64,000 nucleotides of DNA, from the NCBI GenBank assembly GCA_025358255.1, contig JANYKC010000060.1, forward strand, positions 1-64,000, read 5' to 3'. How positions within the stretch are numbered: the first letter of the stretch is position 1; each line of letters begins with the position of its first letter. Shown here in pieces: positions 9,451-18,116 of the stretch. Below the pieces are notes generated by a model that saw nothing but the letters and a program-made list of their open reading frames with translations, did no database searches and was not told the DNA's origin. A program made the position numbers and the translations under genes. This DNA comes from Spirochaetaceae bacterium (GTDB lineage: Bacteria > Spirochaetota > Spirochaetia > Treponematales > Rectinemataceae).

Positions 9451-10256
9451 CAGCCTCGGCCGCCGTCAGGCGCCTCGGGAAATACCGCGAGGTGGCCCGC
9501 ATGAGCGCGCGCAACAAGCTCCGCTACCGGGGCAACTTCGCCGGCTCCATGCTCACCTACGGCCTCTTTGTCTACGTCTTCTCAAGGATATGGGCCGCCG
9601 CCTACGCGGGAAAGGCGGGCATAGCCGGCTATGACTACTCGATGTCGGTCTGGTACTTCATCATCGCCGAAGTCTCGGTCTTCGGCTTCGGCCGGTTCTT
9701 CTGGAACCTTGCGGAGGACCTGAAGAGCGGCCAGGTCGCCTACCTCCTGGCCAAGCCCTATGGCTTCATCGGCTACCACTTCGCCCAGGCGATGGGCCAA
9801 GGCCTCCTCGACGCGGGAGTGATCTTCCTCGAAGGCCTGGCCGCCGGCCTCATCCTCGCCGGCCTTCCACCCAATTTCATGCTGTGGCGCCTCGCACTTG
9901 TCATGGTCTCCCTTCTCATCGCGGGCTGCCTGCAATTTTTCCTCCAGATGTCCATCGCGATGACAGCCTTCTGGGTCGAGGAGAATGCGGCCTTTTTCTG
10001 GATCTTCCAGAAGCTCGCCCTCGTGGTCGGGACCCTCCTTCCCCTTGAGTTCCTGCCCCTCTGGGCGCAGACGGCGGCTGTCTGGACGCCCCTGCCCTCC
10101 CTGTCCTATGCGCCTGGCCGCATCGCGGTGGCGGCCTCGCCCGGGGAAAGCCTGGTGCTCATGGGCCTCCAGCTGGCCTGGCTTGCCGCGGCGACACTCC
10201 TCTCTCGCCTTGTCTTCATGGCAGGCCACCGGAAAATCAGCATCCAAGGAGGCTGA
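9447..10256 (+). CDS. ABC-2 type transporter permease
   Basis: Multi-TM protein overlapping the ATPase stop (ATGA); SARNKLRYRGNFAGSMLTYGLFVYVFSRIW. Confidence 0.8.
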   Translation: MTASAAVRRLGKYREVARMSARNKLRYRGNFAGSMLTYGLFVYVFSRIWAAAYAGKAGIAGYDYSMSVWYFIIAEVSVFGFGRFFWNLAEDLKSGQVAYLLAKPYGFIGYHFAQAMGQGLLDAGVIFLEGLAAGLILAGLPPNFMLWRLALVMVSLLIAGCLQFFLQMSIAMTAFWVEENAAFFWIFQKLALVVGTLLPLEFLPLWAQTAAVWTPLPSLSYAPGRIAVAASPGESLVLMGLQLAWLAAATLLSRLVFMAGHRKISIQGG

Positions 10257-10258
10257 TC

Positions 10259-11062
10259 ATGAATAGGAACACGTGGATATCCGCCTATGCGCGCTTTCTC
10301 GGGACGACCTTCTCGGTGAACCTCCAGGCCGTCATGGAGTACCGCGTCAACTTCCTCATCCAGGCCTTCGGCATGATGCTGAACAACGCCGCCTTCGCGC
10401 TTTTCTGGGGCGTCCTCATCGAACGGACGGGCGGCATAGGGGGCTACGGCTTTTCGGACATCATGTTCATCTGGGCCCTCGTTTCCAGCTCCTTCGGCCT
10501 GGCCCACATCCTCTTCGGGAACATCAGGAGCCTCGGGCGCATCGTGCAGAAAGGCGAGCTCGACCTCTACCTCCTCCAGCCCAAGGACGTCTTCCTGAAC
10601 CTCCTGGCCTCGAGGACCATCGTGTCCGCCTGGGGCGACTTCATCTACGGCTTCATCGTCCTGTGCTTCCTGCCAGGTCTCAGCCTTGGGCGCCTTGCCA
10701 TCTTCTCGTCCTTTGTCTGCTCGGGAGGACTCATCTTCGCCGCGACCTTCGCCGCCGCGGAGAGCCTCACCTTCTTCATGGGCAATTCCTCGGCGATATC
10801 CTCGGCGATCGCTGAGTTCATGCTTTCCTTCTCCCTCTATCCTGAGACGGTATTCGACCGAGGGATGCGCTGGGTCTTCTACAGCATCCTCCCCTCGGGA
10901 TTCATCGCCTTCGTGCCCCTGGCAGTCTTCAAGGGACTCAACTGGGCAATGATGCCCCTTGTCTGGATCGTTGCCTTGGCCTATGTCGCGGCAAGCTATT
11001 CCCTTTTCCGCCTCGGGCTCAAGCGCTATGAGTCGGGAAACCAGATAGGGGCGCGTCTATAG
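10259..11062 (+). CDS. ABC-2 type transporter permease, second subunit
   Basis: Multi-TM protein adjacent to the first permease; ATTFSVNLQAVMEYRVNFLIQAFGMMLNNAAFALFWGVLIER. Confidence 0.8.
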   Translation: MNRNTWISAYARFLGTTFSVNLQAVMEYRVNFLIQAFGMMLNNAAFALFWGVLIERTGGIGGYGFSDIMFIWALVSSSFGLAHILFGNIRSLGRIVQKGELDLYLLQPKDVFLNLLASRTIVSAWGDFIYGFIVLCFLPGLSLGRLAIFSSFVCSGGLIFAATFAAAESLTFFMGNSSAISSAIAEFMLSFSLYPETVFDRGMRWVFYSILPSGFIAFVPLAVFKGLNWAMMPLVWIVALAYVAASYSLFRLGLKRYESGNQIGARL

Positions 11063-11179
11063 CCGCGCACGCATGCTTGAGGGGACAGGAATTCGGTCCA
11101 CGTGGACTTAAATGTGCCCGTGTAGGTGACTGTCTACATCTTTCAGGGAGAAACGCGGCTTGACCTCCATTTGCCTCGG

Positions 11180-11854
11180 ATGGATAGTCAGCACATGAAA
11201 GAAAAATCCCTTAACATGTTTCGAAAGGACCGGGTGCCTCGCAAGGGCGCCTTGTCCTATCACTTCCGCCTTGGCAGGAAAAGCCTCAGGGCCAGCGGTT
11301 TTGACCGCCTGCCGGATCCCGCCTTCCTCATCAACGCCAAGGGTGCCCTCATGGACGTCAATGCCGAAGGGGCCCACCTCATGGCCAATCTCCCTGCGGA
11401 AGGAAACCACGGTTCCGTGGGCCGGCGCGAGCTGGTCGAGCTGTTTTCCCGCGCCGCGGTCCGTGACGTCGCGCCCGCCCCCCTGTGCATCGATACCCTG
11501 GAAGGAGCGCATCATTACGAAGCCCGCTTTGCCCCGAAAGGCAAGGACGGTATGAAGGCCATCGTGTTTTCCGACGTGACGATCTGGAAGCGCGCACTCA
11601 GCGAAAAGGACGCGATCCTCCACGCCATCAGGACGGGCAACGAGCGCCCCATATCGGTCTGCGCCCGCTGTGGCGCGATCAAGAGCCCCTCCGGCGACTG
11701 GACTGCCATCGGGGATGGCGCGAGCTCCGCGGTTCCCCGTGAGCGCATGAGCCACGGCCTTTGCCCCGATTGCCTCACGCGGGAACTCGGCCAGCTCGGC
11801 ATGTCCACGGCGGAAGCCAGGTCCGCCGCCACCCAGGCCAAGCAAAGCCAATAG
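11180..11854 (+). CDS. PAS-like domain protein with C-terminal CxxC/CPDC zinc-binding-like motif
   Basis: FDRLPDPAFLINAKGALMDVNAEGAHLM...ISVCARCGAIKSPSGDW...SHGLCPDCLTREL. Start chosen at the internal ATG (MDSQHMKEK). Confidence 0.65.
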   Translation: MDSQHMKEKSLNMFRKDRVPRKGALSYHFRLGRKSLRASGFDRLPDPAFLINAKGALMDVNAEGAHLMANLPAEGNHGSVGRRELVELFSRAAVRDVAPAPLCIDTLEGAHHYEARFAPKGKDGMKAIVFSDVTIWKRALSEKDAILHAIRTGNERPISVCARCGAIKSPSGDWTAIGDGASSAVPRERMSHGLCPDCLTRELGQLGMSTAEARSAATQAKQSQ

Positions 11855-11879
11855 CATCTCCTGATTCCCAAGCGCTCAC

Positions 11880-11923
11880 CCACGCAAGCCGTCATGCTCC
11901 CCACGGCTTGCGTGGCTTTTTTT
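11880..11923 (+). terminator. Intrinsic terminator after the PAS gene
   Basis: 13-bp perfect stem CCACGCAAGCCGT/ACGGCTTGCGTGG followed by CTTTTTTT. Confidence 0.9.
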
Positions 11924-12063
11924 CCGATGTCCTCCTCGGCCATGCCGAAGGAAGCGCCTGTCCAGTTTAAAAAGAATCAGGCGCCCCCACCGGAGCGCCT
12001 GATTCCGCGAACGATTTTTACCTCCCCGGAAATTTTCGTCCTCTTTTTACCTTCCGGTCTTTG

Positions 12064-12162
12064 CTGACCCGGCAACATAACATCGGATGCTCTCTTATGA
12101 TTCTGGTCCGTCGCTACGGGTCGGAATCATGGACCCAAACCAATGTTTGGTTGCCGGGTCAG
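12064..12162. repeat. ~99-bp MITE/REP-like element, copy B, TIR CTGACCCGGCAAC...GTTGCCGGGTCAG
   Basis: 13-bp perfect TIRs with internal hairpin ATGATTCtgGTCCG...CGGGTCgGAATCAT. Confidence 0.85.
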
Positions 12163-12451
12163 TAAGCCGGCCTGTTTTTACTTTGCGCGCCCGAAGGCGC
12201 TTTTTACATGGAGCGACCTGCGCCGGATCGCGTCACGGCCTGACACAACCCGACAAAACAACCATACCCCTCAGCTTTTGGATACACAAGCGAATAGTCC
12301 AAAATGGGACGTAGACAATCATCTACAACACCTGAATTGGCTTTTCAAGACATGGGTTTGTTGGTTTTTATTAGCATATTGCCCTGATTCCAAGGCGTCC
12401 TATCATCTACCATGAAATGAGGTTCAACCTTGCGGGCTGCAAGCCTTTCCG

Positions 12452-12770
12452 ATGCGCAGTGGAAGGAACTTCCTTCTTGCCATGCTCTATTTTGCCTTCG
12501 AGGGCAGGCTCATGGTCTGCCCCAAGGAACCGAAATCCCAGCCCTCGCTGGGCGCCAAGGGACTATCCCCGGTGCGGAGCAGCGCCTATGTCCTTGCGAC
12601 CTGCGAGGGCGACAGCCCCAAGGAAATTGCTTCGGCTAGGAGTGAGCGAGTCTACCGTTCGGAAGACCATGGCGAGGGCCTACCACAAGCTCGGCGGTGC
12701 TGACCGGTCAGGCCTCCAGACCCTCGCCTCGGAGGACGAGCTGACAGCCTACTGGCCCGGCAACATGGCA
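12452..12770 (+). pseudogene. Decayed LuxR-type HTH regulator
   Basis: GLSPVRSSAYVLATCEGDSPKEIA in one frame continues as RLGVSESTVRKTMARAYHKLGGADRSGL in another. The remnant runs into repeat copy C. Confidence 0.6.
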
Positions 12771-12852
12771 TCGTGCGCTCTCCGATGATTCTGGCCCGCC
12801 GCTACGGGTCAGAATCATGGGCTTGAAGCCAATGCTTGGTTGCCGGGTCAGC
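12752..12852. repeat. ~101-bp MITE/REP-like element, copy C
   Basis: CTGGCCCGGCAACATGGCATCG...GATGATTCTGGCCCGCCGCTACGGGTCAGAATCATGG...GCTTGGTTGCCGGGTCAG, homologous to copy B end to end. Confidence 0.85.
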
Positions 12853-12914
12853 AAGCGGCTTTTCCCGAGCCACCGCCCCATGCTATACAGGCCCCACGAC
12901 GAGGGGGGGGGCAC

Positions 12915-13739
12915 ATGGCAGGGAGCGGGACGGCAGGGAGCGGGACGGCAGGGGAGATTGGCGCGCAGGGGCGGGCATTCCAGGCCCTCTATGACATCGT
13001 GGTGCGGCTCCGCGCCCCTGACGGCTGCCCTTGGGACCGCGAGCAGACGCCATCGACCATGCGCGGCGCCATCGTGGAAGAGGCCTACGAACTCGTGGAA
13101 GCCATCGATGAGGGTGATGCCGGGCACGCAGGCGAGGAAGCGGGGGACCTGGTCCTCAATACCACCATGGTCACCTACATGTTCGAACAGGAAGGCAAGG
13201 GCTCAGTGGCCAAGAGCCTGGACGAGACCTGCGAAAAACTCATCAGGCGCCATCCCCATGTCTTCGGCGACTCGAAGGCCGATACCTCGGAAAAGGTCCT
13301 TGCCCAGTGGGCCGACATCAAGGAGAACCTGGAAGGAAGGCGGAGGAAGGACTCCCTGCTGGACGGCGTCTCCAAGGCCATGCCCACCCTCGAGCGGGCC
13401 TTCAAGCTCCAGAAAAAAGCGGCCAAGGTGGGCTTTGACTGGAAGGAGATGCGCGATGTCTGGGCCAAGGCCCGCGAGGAGCTCGACGAGGCAGAGGAAG
13501 CCCTGGCCGAGGGATCGGATGCCCACTTCGAGGAGGAGCTCGGCGACCTCATCTTCTCCGTCGTCAACCTGGCCAGGAGCCACCATGTGGACCCGAGCCT
13601 GGCCCTGGCCCGCGCCAACGAGAAGTTCGTCCGGCGCTTCCACCATGTGGAGAAGCGCATGGCCGAGACAGGGCAGGCCATGACGCCTGAGAACCTCGGG
13701 ATCATGGATGGATTCTGGAACGAAGCCAAGGGCCATTGA
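12915..13739 (+). CDS. mazG: MazG nucleoside triphosphate pyrophosphohydrolase
   Basis: LRAPDGCPWDREQTPSTMRGAIVEEAYELVEAIDEGD...EELGDLIFSVVNLARSHHVDPSLALARANEKFVRRF. Confidence 0.92.
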   Translation: MAGSGTAGSGTAGEIGAQGRAFQALYDIVVRLRAPDGCPWDREQTPSTMRGAIVEEAYELVEAIDEGDAGHAGEEAGDLVLNTTMVTYMFEQEGKGSVAKSLDETCEKLIRRHPHVFGDSKADTSEKVLAQWADIKENLEGRRRKDSLLDGVSKAMPTLERAFKLQKKAAKVGFDWKEMRDVWAKAREELDEAEEALAEGSDAHFEEELGDLIFSVVNLARSHHVDPSLALARANEKFVRRFHHVEKRMAETGQAMTPENLGIMDGFWNEAKGH

Positions 13740-13764
13740 GGCCCCGCCAACAATCTTCGACGCA

Positions 13765-14556
13765 CTAGGGTTTCTTCGCGTTCTTTTCCTTGGCCAAGGC
13801 GCGGAGGAAGGTGGCGTCATCCCGAAGCCGGGTCTCGTCCTCTTCCCCGATACGCCCCAGGAGGATGAAGCGGCTCATTTTCGGCGCGGTTTCCCCGGCG
13901 CGGAAGGCGTCCATCCGGCGGCTCCAGCAAGCGGCTTCCTCCGAGAGGAGGCCGGCACGCCCCAGGCTGTCCGACTTCCTTGCGAGGAGGAGGGCCGTGC
14001 GGGCGGTGAGGGATTCCACGGCCAAGGTCGCTTCCTCCGCCTTGCGGCCGGGAATGGGTTCCCAGGCCAGGCGCACGAAGGCATGGTCGAGGTCGGCGAA
14101 AAGGGCAGCGGCCGCCTCATAGGCCTCAAGGCAGGTCCCGCGCCCGAAGGAAAGGCAGATGGTTATGCCGCGCTCGCCCGAGCGGTCGCCAAGGCGCCTT
14201 AATTCCTCGAGCAGGCTTGCGCGGCCTTCCGCGCTTTCCTTGGCGTAGGGCAGCTGGCCGGCGAAAATCCTCAGTATTGGCGCCTGAAGCATGGCCGCGG
14301 TATCAAGGATGGTATCGAAGGCAAGCCCCGACTCGTGGCCAGGGCGGACACGGTAGAGGGCTGCATAGGAAACGATCGAAAGCCTGGCCAGCAAGGTCTC
14401 CATCATGAGGGACTGGGCGACAGCCTTGTCGCCCGGACGGAGGTGCGACTCCGCTGCCCACTCGACTCCCTCAAGACCGGCATCCAATGCAAGCTTCATG
14501 ATCTCTTGAGGGCTCTTCGCGGGAAATGCGGACGAGGCCAAGCCTAGGCGGATCAT
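13765..14556 (-). CDS. Sugar phosphate isomerase/epimerase-like TIM-barrel protein
   Basis: MIRLGLASSAFPAKSPQEIMKLALDAGLEGVEWAAESHLRPGD... xylose isomerase-like pattern. Confidence 0.7.
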   Translation of the reverse strand: MIRLGLASSAFPAKSPQEIMKLALDAGLEGVEWAAESHLRPGDKAVAQSLMMETLLARLSIVSYAALYRVRPGHESGLAFDTILDTAAMLQAPILRIFAGQLPYAKESAEGRASLLEELRRLGDRSGERGITICLSFGRGTCLEAYEAAAALFADLDHAFVRLAWEPIPGRKAEEATLAVESLTARTALLLARKSDSLGRAGLLSEEAACWSRRMDAFRAGETAPKMSRFILLGRIGEEDETRLRDDATFLRALAKEKNAKKP

Positions 14557-14668
14557 GGGTACTCCAGATGCGAAGCCGCACATGCTGACGGCGGATTTGA
14601 ACTTGTATTCTGGAAATCAGTCTAATGGAGGGCAGTGACTTTTCACAAGCGCTTCCGAAATCCTTTTA

Positions 14669-14710
14669 TTGACGGTTATGTCGGGGATGGTTATACTTGA
14701 CATCCGGTCA
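14669..14710 (+). promoter_or_regulatory. Promoter TTGACG-N17-TATACT with downstream TGAC-N5-GTCA inverted repeat
   Basis: Consensus-like hexamers with 17-bp spacing directly upstream of the TetR gene; palindrome at 14698-14710. Confidence 0.65.
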
Positions 14711-14726
14711 GTTTGAGGAGACAAAA

Positions 14727-15323
14727 ATGCCAAAAATTGTCGACTATGAGCTTCGAAGGAAAGAAATTGCGGCCCAGGCCGTCTCGGTCTTCGTGAAGTA
14801 TGGGCTTGCTGAATCCAATCTCACCAAGGTCGCCGCGCTCTGCGGTTTTGGCCGCACGACCATCTACAAGTACTTCAAGAACAAGGAAGAGATTTTCCTT
14901 TTCGCCCTGGAGGAGATCTTTGCCAGGGTCGAAGGTGCGGTCGCGAAGGTCGCGGGCGACAGGGGCCTCAGCGCGGTGGACAAGCTCTCGGGTCTCCTCG
15001 AGGTTTTCGTGCGTGCCTCCCTCGAGGACAAGGAACGCATGACCCTGGTCATGGACCTCATCCTGGATCGCCACGCCGAAGGACTTGAAGTGGCCACCAG
15101 GGAACGAGTCATGCGCCTCCGCGGCGTCTTCGAGCATATCCTGCGCGAGGGCAGCGCGTCGGGAGACCTCAAGGACGTCAAGTCAGGGCCCATGGCCTTC
15201 GCCCTCTTCTCCCTCGTCGAGGCCTATGTCATCCAGAACTCCCTTTTCACGGGGTACTCCTACAGCGACGCGATGGAGGCCACGCGCATCCTCCTCGACG
15301 GCCTCCGGGCTCCGAACCGCTAG
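14727..15323 (+). CDS. TetR/AcrR family transcriptional regulator
   Basis: RRKEIAAQAVSVFVKYGLAESNLTKVAALCGFGRTTIYKYFKNKEEIFLFALEEIF. Confidence 0.92.
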   Translation: MPKIVDYELRRKEIAAQAVSVFVKYGLAESNLTKVAALCGFGRTTIYKYFKNKEEIFLFALEEIFARVEGAVAKVAGDRGLSAVDKLSGLLEVFVRASLEDKERMTLVMDLILDRHAEGLEVATRERVMRLRGVFEHILREGSASGDLKDVKSGPMAFALFSLVEAYVIQNSLFTGYSYSDAMEATRILLDGLRAPNR

Positions 15324-15400
15324 CGGCAACCGGCTTTGTCCCCAGGCTGACCGGCGGGAGCCGTCGCAGACAACGGCCTTCCTGGGGTATACTGCCGTTC

Positions 15401-17578
15401 ATGGGAACTGGACTTTCGCCCGCGAGGCTCAAGCGCGCCCGCGGTGGCTTTTACCTCTTCAACTGTTTCAACGCCGTCTCCTTCGTTCTCTTGTCGGGGA
15501 GCTTCATCACCCTCTTTGCCCTCCGCCTGGGCGCTTCCAACGGCCTCGTGGGACTTCTCAATTCCTTCGGCTATGTCACCTTCTTCTTCCTGCCCCTCGG
15601 GAAACGACTTGTGCGGCGCAGGCCCATCGTCGAGGTTTTCGGATGGGGCTGGATGTTCCGCTACTTCTCCATGGTTCCCGTCCTAGCGGCGCCGATCTTC
15701 GCCGCCAAGGGCAACATCGGCCTGGCCTTCGGCTGCATCGCGCTGGGCGTGGCCCTCTTCAACATGTTCCGAGGCATCGCCCTCATCGGCAACAACCCCG
15801 TCCTGGCCTCCCTCGCCGAGGGCAGGGACCGCGGTGCCTTCCTTGTCAATGTCCAGATCGTGAACAACCTGGCGGGCATGGGCATGAGCCTTGTCGTGGC
15901 CCTGGTCCTCGGGAAGGCGGCGGCGACCGGCCTTTACGGCGCCTTCATCGCCCTGGGCATCGCGACAGGCATAGTTGGCTCCATCCTCCTCCTCCGCACG
16001 CCGGAGCCCGAGGCCTATCGGCCCACCTCGGGGGTGGGCCTGTGGACGACGACACGCCAGGCCCTGAAGGAAAAGCCCTTCCGCTCGTTCTTCGCCGTCC
16101 TCATGTCCATATCCTTCATCGCAGGGATGGCCCGCTCCTTCCTCCCCGTCTACGCCAAGGAAGTCTACGCCCAGGGTGACGACCTCGTGATGGCCTATTC
16201 CCTCATCGCAAGCCTCGGCGCCGTGGTCATGGGCCTCCTCACCCGGCTCCTCGTGGACAGGCTCGGCGCCAAGCCCCTGTACTTCATCTTCACGGCCGTC
16301 GCGGCCCTTTCCCTCATCCCCGCCATCGTCACCCCTGCCCTCGCCTCCGCCGCCGCTGTGATCGGCTTCCTCGGTGCCTTCAACTTCCTCACCTCCTTCG
16401 GCCTGGCGGGCGAGGAGAATGCGGGGCAGACCTACTATTTCGCCCTTGTGCCAAAAGAGCGGAACATGGACCTCTCGGTGGTCTACTACCTGGTGTTCGG
16501 CATCGGCGGCGCCGCGGGATCGGGCGCCGCGGGCGTCGTCCTCGAGTTCCTCCATGGGGCCGGCTTCGGGATCGCCATGTCCTGGCGGATATTCTTCGGG
16601 GCGCTTTTTGTCGGCCTTGTCCTGGCCCTCCTCGGGATCGGACGCCTCGTGCGCCTCGGCTCCGCGAGCGTGAGGGAATCCCTCGGCGTCATCTTCTCGT
16701 TGCGCGACCTGCGGGTCTTCGACCTTCTCCAGCAGCTGGACCGCAGCGCGAGCTCTGACGAGGAGGTGCGCCTCATCCATGCGATCGGCAGCTCCGCCTC
16801 GCCGCGGAGCCAGCGCGGGCTCCTGGGCTACCTGGCTTCACCCCGTTTCGAGGTCAGGGTGGAGGCCCTCCTGGCCCTCGAGAACATCGACAGCCTGAAG
16901 CCGGAGATCCTGGCGGCCCTGGCGATGGAGGTCGAGCGCAACCCCTTCACGACCGCCTATCTTGCCGCCCGCATCCTTGGGAAGCAGGGCGCGAGCGAAT
17001 ACCTCCCGGTCCTCAGGGCAGCCCTCCCCGCGCAGGACTACATGCTCCAGGGAGCGGCCATGGTCGCGCTGGCGCGCCTCGGGGACAAGTCCGCCCTTCG
17101 CGACATCGAGGATATCCTCGTGGATACGAAGATCCCCCGCGTGCGCATCCAGGCGGCCTTCTCCCTCGAGCTCCTCGGGGACAGGGATTCGGTGCCCGCC
17201 CTCGTGTCCTGCCTGCGCCGCGAAGACCCGCCGGCCTTTGTCTCCGACGAGCTCGTCCTGGCCGTGGCCGACATCCTCGGTCTCATGGATTCCTTCTATC
17301 CCCTCTACGCGGCCTTCCTCAGGAGCGAAACCGAGGGCATAGCGATGCTGGAGGACCTTGCGCTGGCAAGGAAACTAGACGACGGGTACCGCTCTGCCCT
17401 CGAGGGCATCCTCGCGGAACCGCCCCAGGGGGCGGAGATGGGGAGACTCGTCATGGCGACGGGTGCCGATCCGGGGGTGGAAATCGTCCTGGCCGAGGCG
17501 GCTCTGGACGGAAGCCTTGGCTACCGCGGCTTCCGCTTTTTCATAGCCGCCTACGCGGCCCTGGCCGGCAAGGCCTAG
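15401..17578 (+). CDS. MFS transporter with C-terminal HEAT-like repeat domain
   Basis: About 12 hydrophobic segments, then LRAALPAQDYMLQGAAMVALARLGDKSALRDIEDILVDTKIPRVRIQAAFSLELLGDRDSVPALVSCL. Confidence 0.8.
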   Translation: MGTGLSPARLKRARGGFYLFNCFNAVSFVLLSGSFITLFALRLGASNGLVGLLNSFGYVTFFFLPLGKRLVRRRPIVEVFGWGWMFRYFSMVPVLAAPIFAAKGNIGLAFGCIALGVALFNMFRGIALIGNNPVLASLAEGRDRGAFLVNVQIVNNLAGMGMSLVVALVLGKAAATGLYGAFIALGIATGIVGSILLLRTPEPEAYRPTSGVGLWTTTRQALKEKPFRSFFAVLMSISFIAGMARSFLPVYAKEVYAQGDDLVMAYSLIASLGAVVMGLLTRLLVDRLGAKPLYFIFTAVAALSLIPAIVTPALASAAAVIGFLGAFNFLTSFGLAGEENAGQTYYFALVPKERNMDLSVVYYLVFGIGGAAGSGAAGVVLEFLHGAGFGIAMSWRIFFGALFVGLVLALLGIGRLVRLGSASVRESLGVIFSLRDLRVFDLLQQLDRSASSDEEVRLIHAIGSSASPRSQRGLLGYLASPRFEVRVEALLALENIDSLKPEILAALAMEVERNPFTTAYLAARILGKQGASEYLPVLRAALPAQDYMLQGAAMVALARLGDKSALRDIEDILVDTKIPRVRIQAAFSLELLGDRDSVPALVSCLRREDPPAFVSDELVLAVADILGLMDSFYPLYAAFLRSETEGIAMLEDLALARKLDDGYRSALEGILAEPPQGAEMGRLVMATGADPGVEIVLAEAALDGSLGYRGFRFFIAAYAALAGKA

Positions 17579-17580
17579 GA

Positions 17581-17797
17581 GTCTGTCGGACCTTGGATTT
17601 TGCCAAGGCGAAGGCGATGCGCGAGGGAGAAACCGGCGAGGATTGAGGGCCATGCTACTCGTATGGCCCGGTTGACGAACCGGTATTGCGCCACGGAGCG
17701 CCGAGCCTGGGCAAAAAGCGCGTGCCTTGATTCCACTAAAAACGCTATCTCCGCGCTTTCGTCGGCCTTTCCCGGTGCGCTCCAAGGTTCGACAGAC
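17581..17797. mobile_element. 217-bp MITE-like element, 17-bp TIR GTCTGTCGGACCTTGGA / TCCAAGGTTCGACAGAC
   Basis: TIRs match at 16 of 17 positions; left end recurs at 30177-30203. Confidence 0.7.
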
Positions 17798-17799
17798 CC

Positions 17800-18096
17800 T
17801 TAGTCTTCCAGGTCGATCCTGCGCTTTTCCGGGCTGTGGCTGCGGCGCCAGAGCACGGCCACGTTCCCTATCACGCGGACAAGGTCGGCGCCAGTGCGCT
17901 CGGCCAGCTGGCTCGCCAGTTCGTGGCGCGATTCCTTGAAGTCGACGAAGCGCAGTTTCACGAGTTCGTGGTCGGTGAGGAGCTTGTCGAGCTGGGCTTC
18001 GATCCCCTCGCTCGCCCCGCCGCGGCCGAGATGGATCTGCGGTTCAAGATCCTGGGCAAGCCCGGCGAGCTTGCTCCTTTGTCGAGATGAAAGCAT
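17800..18096 (-). CDS. yhbY: YhbY-type CRM-domain RNA-binding protein
   Basis: LSSRQRSKLAGLAQDLEPQIHLGRGGASEGIEAQLDKLLTDHELVKLRFVDFKESRHELASQLAERTGADLVRVIGNVAVLWRR. Confidence 0.9.
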   Translation of the reverse strand: MLSSRQRSKLAGLAQDLEPQIHLGRGGASEGIEAQLDKLLTDHELVKLRFVDFKESRHELASQLAERTGADLVRVIGNVAVLWRRSHSPEKRRIDLED

Positions 18097-18116
18097 TCTG
18101 GTCTCCAAAAGCCCGG

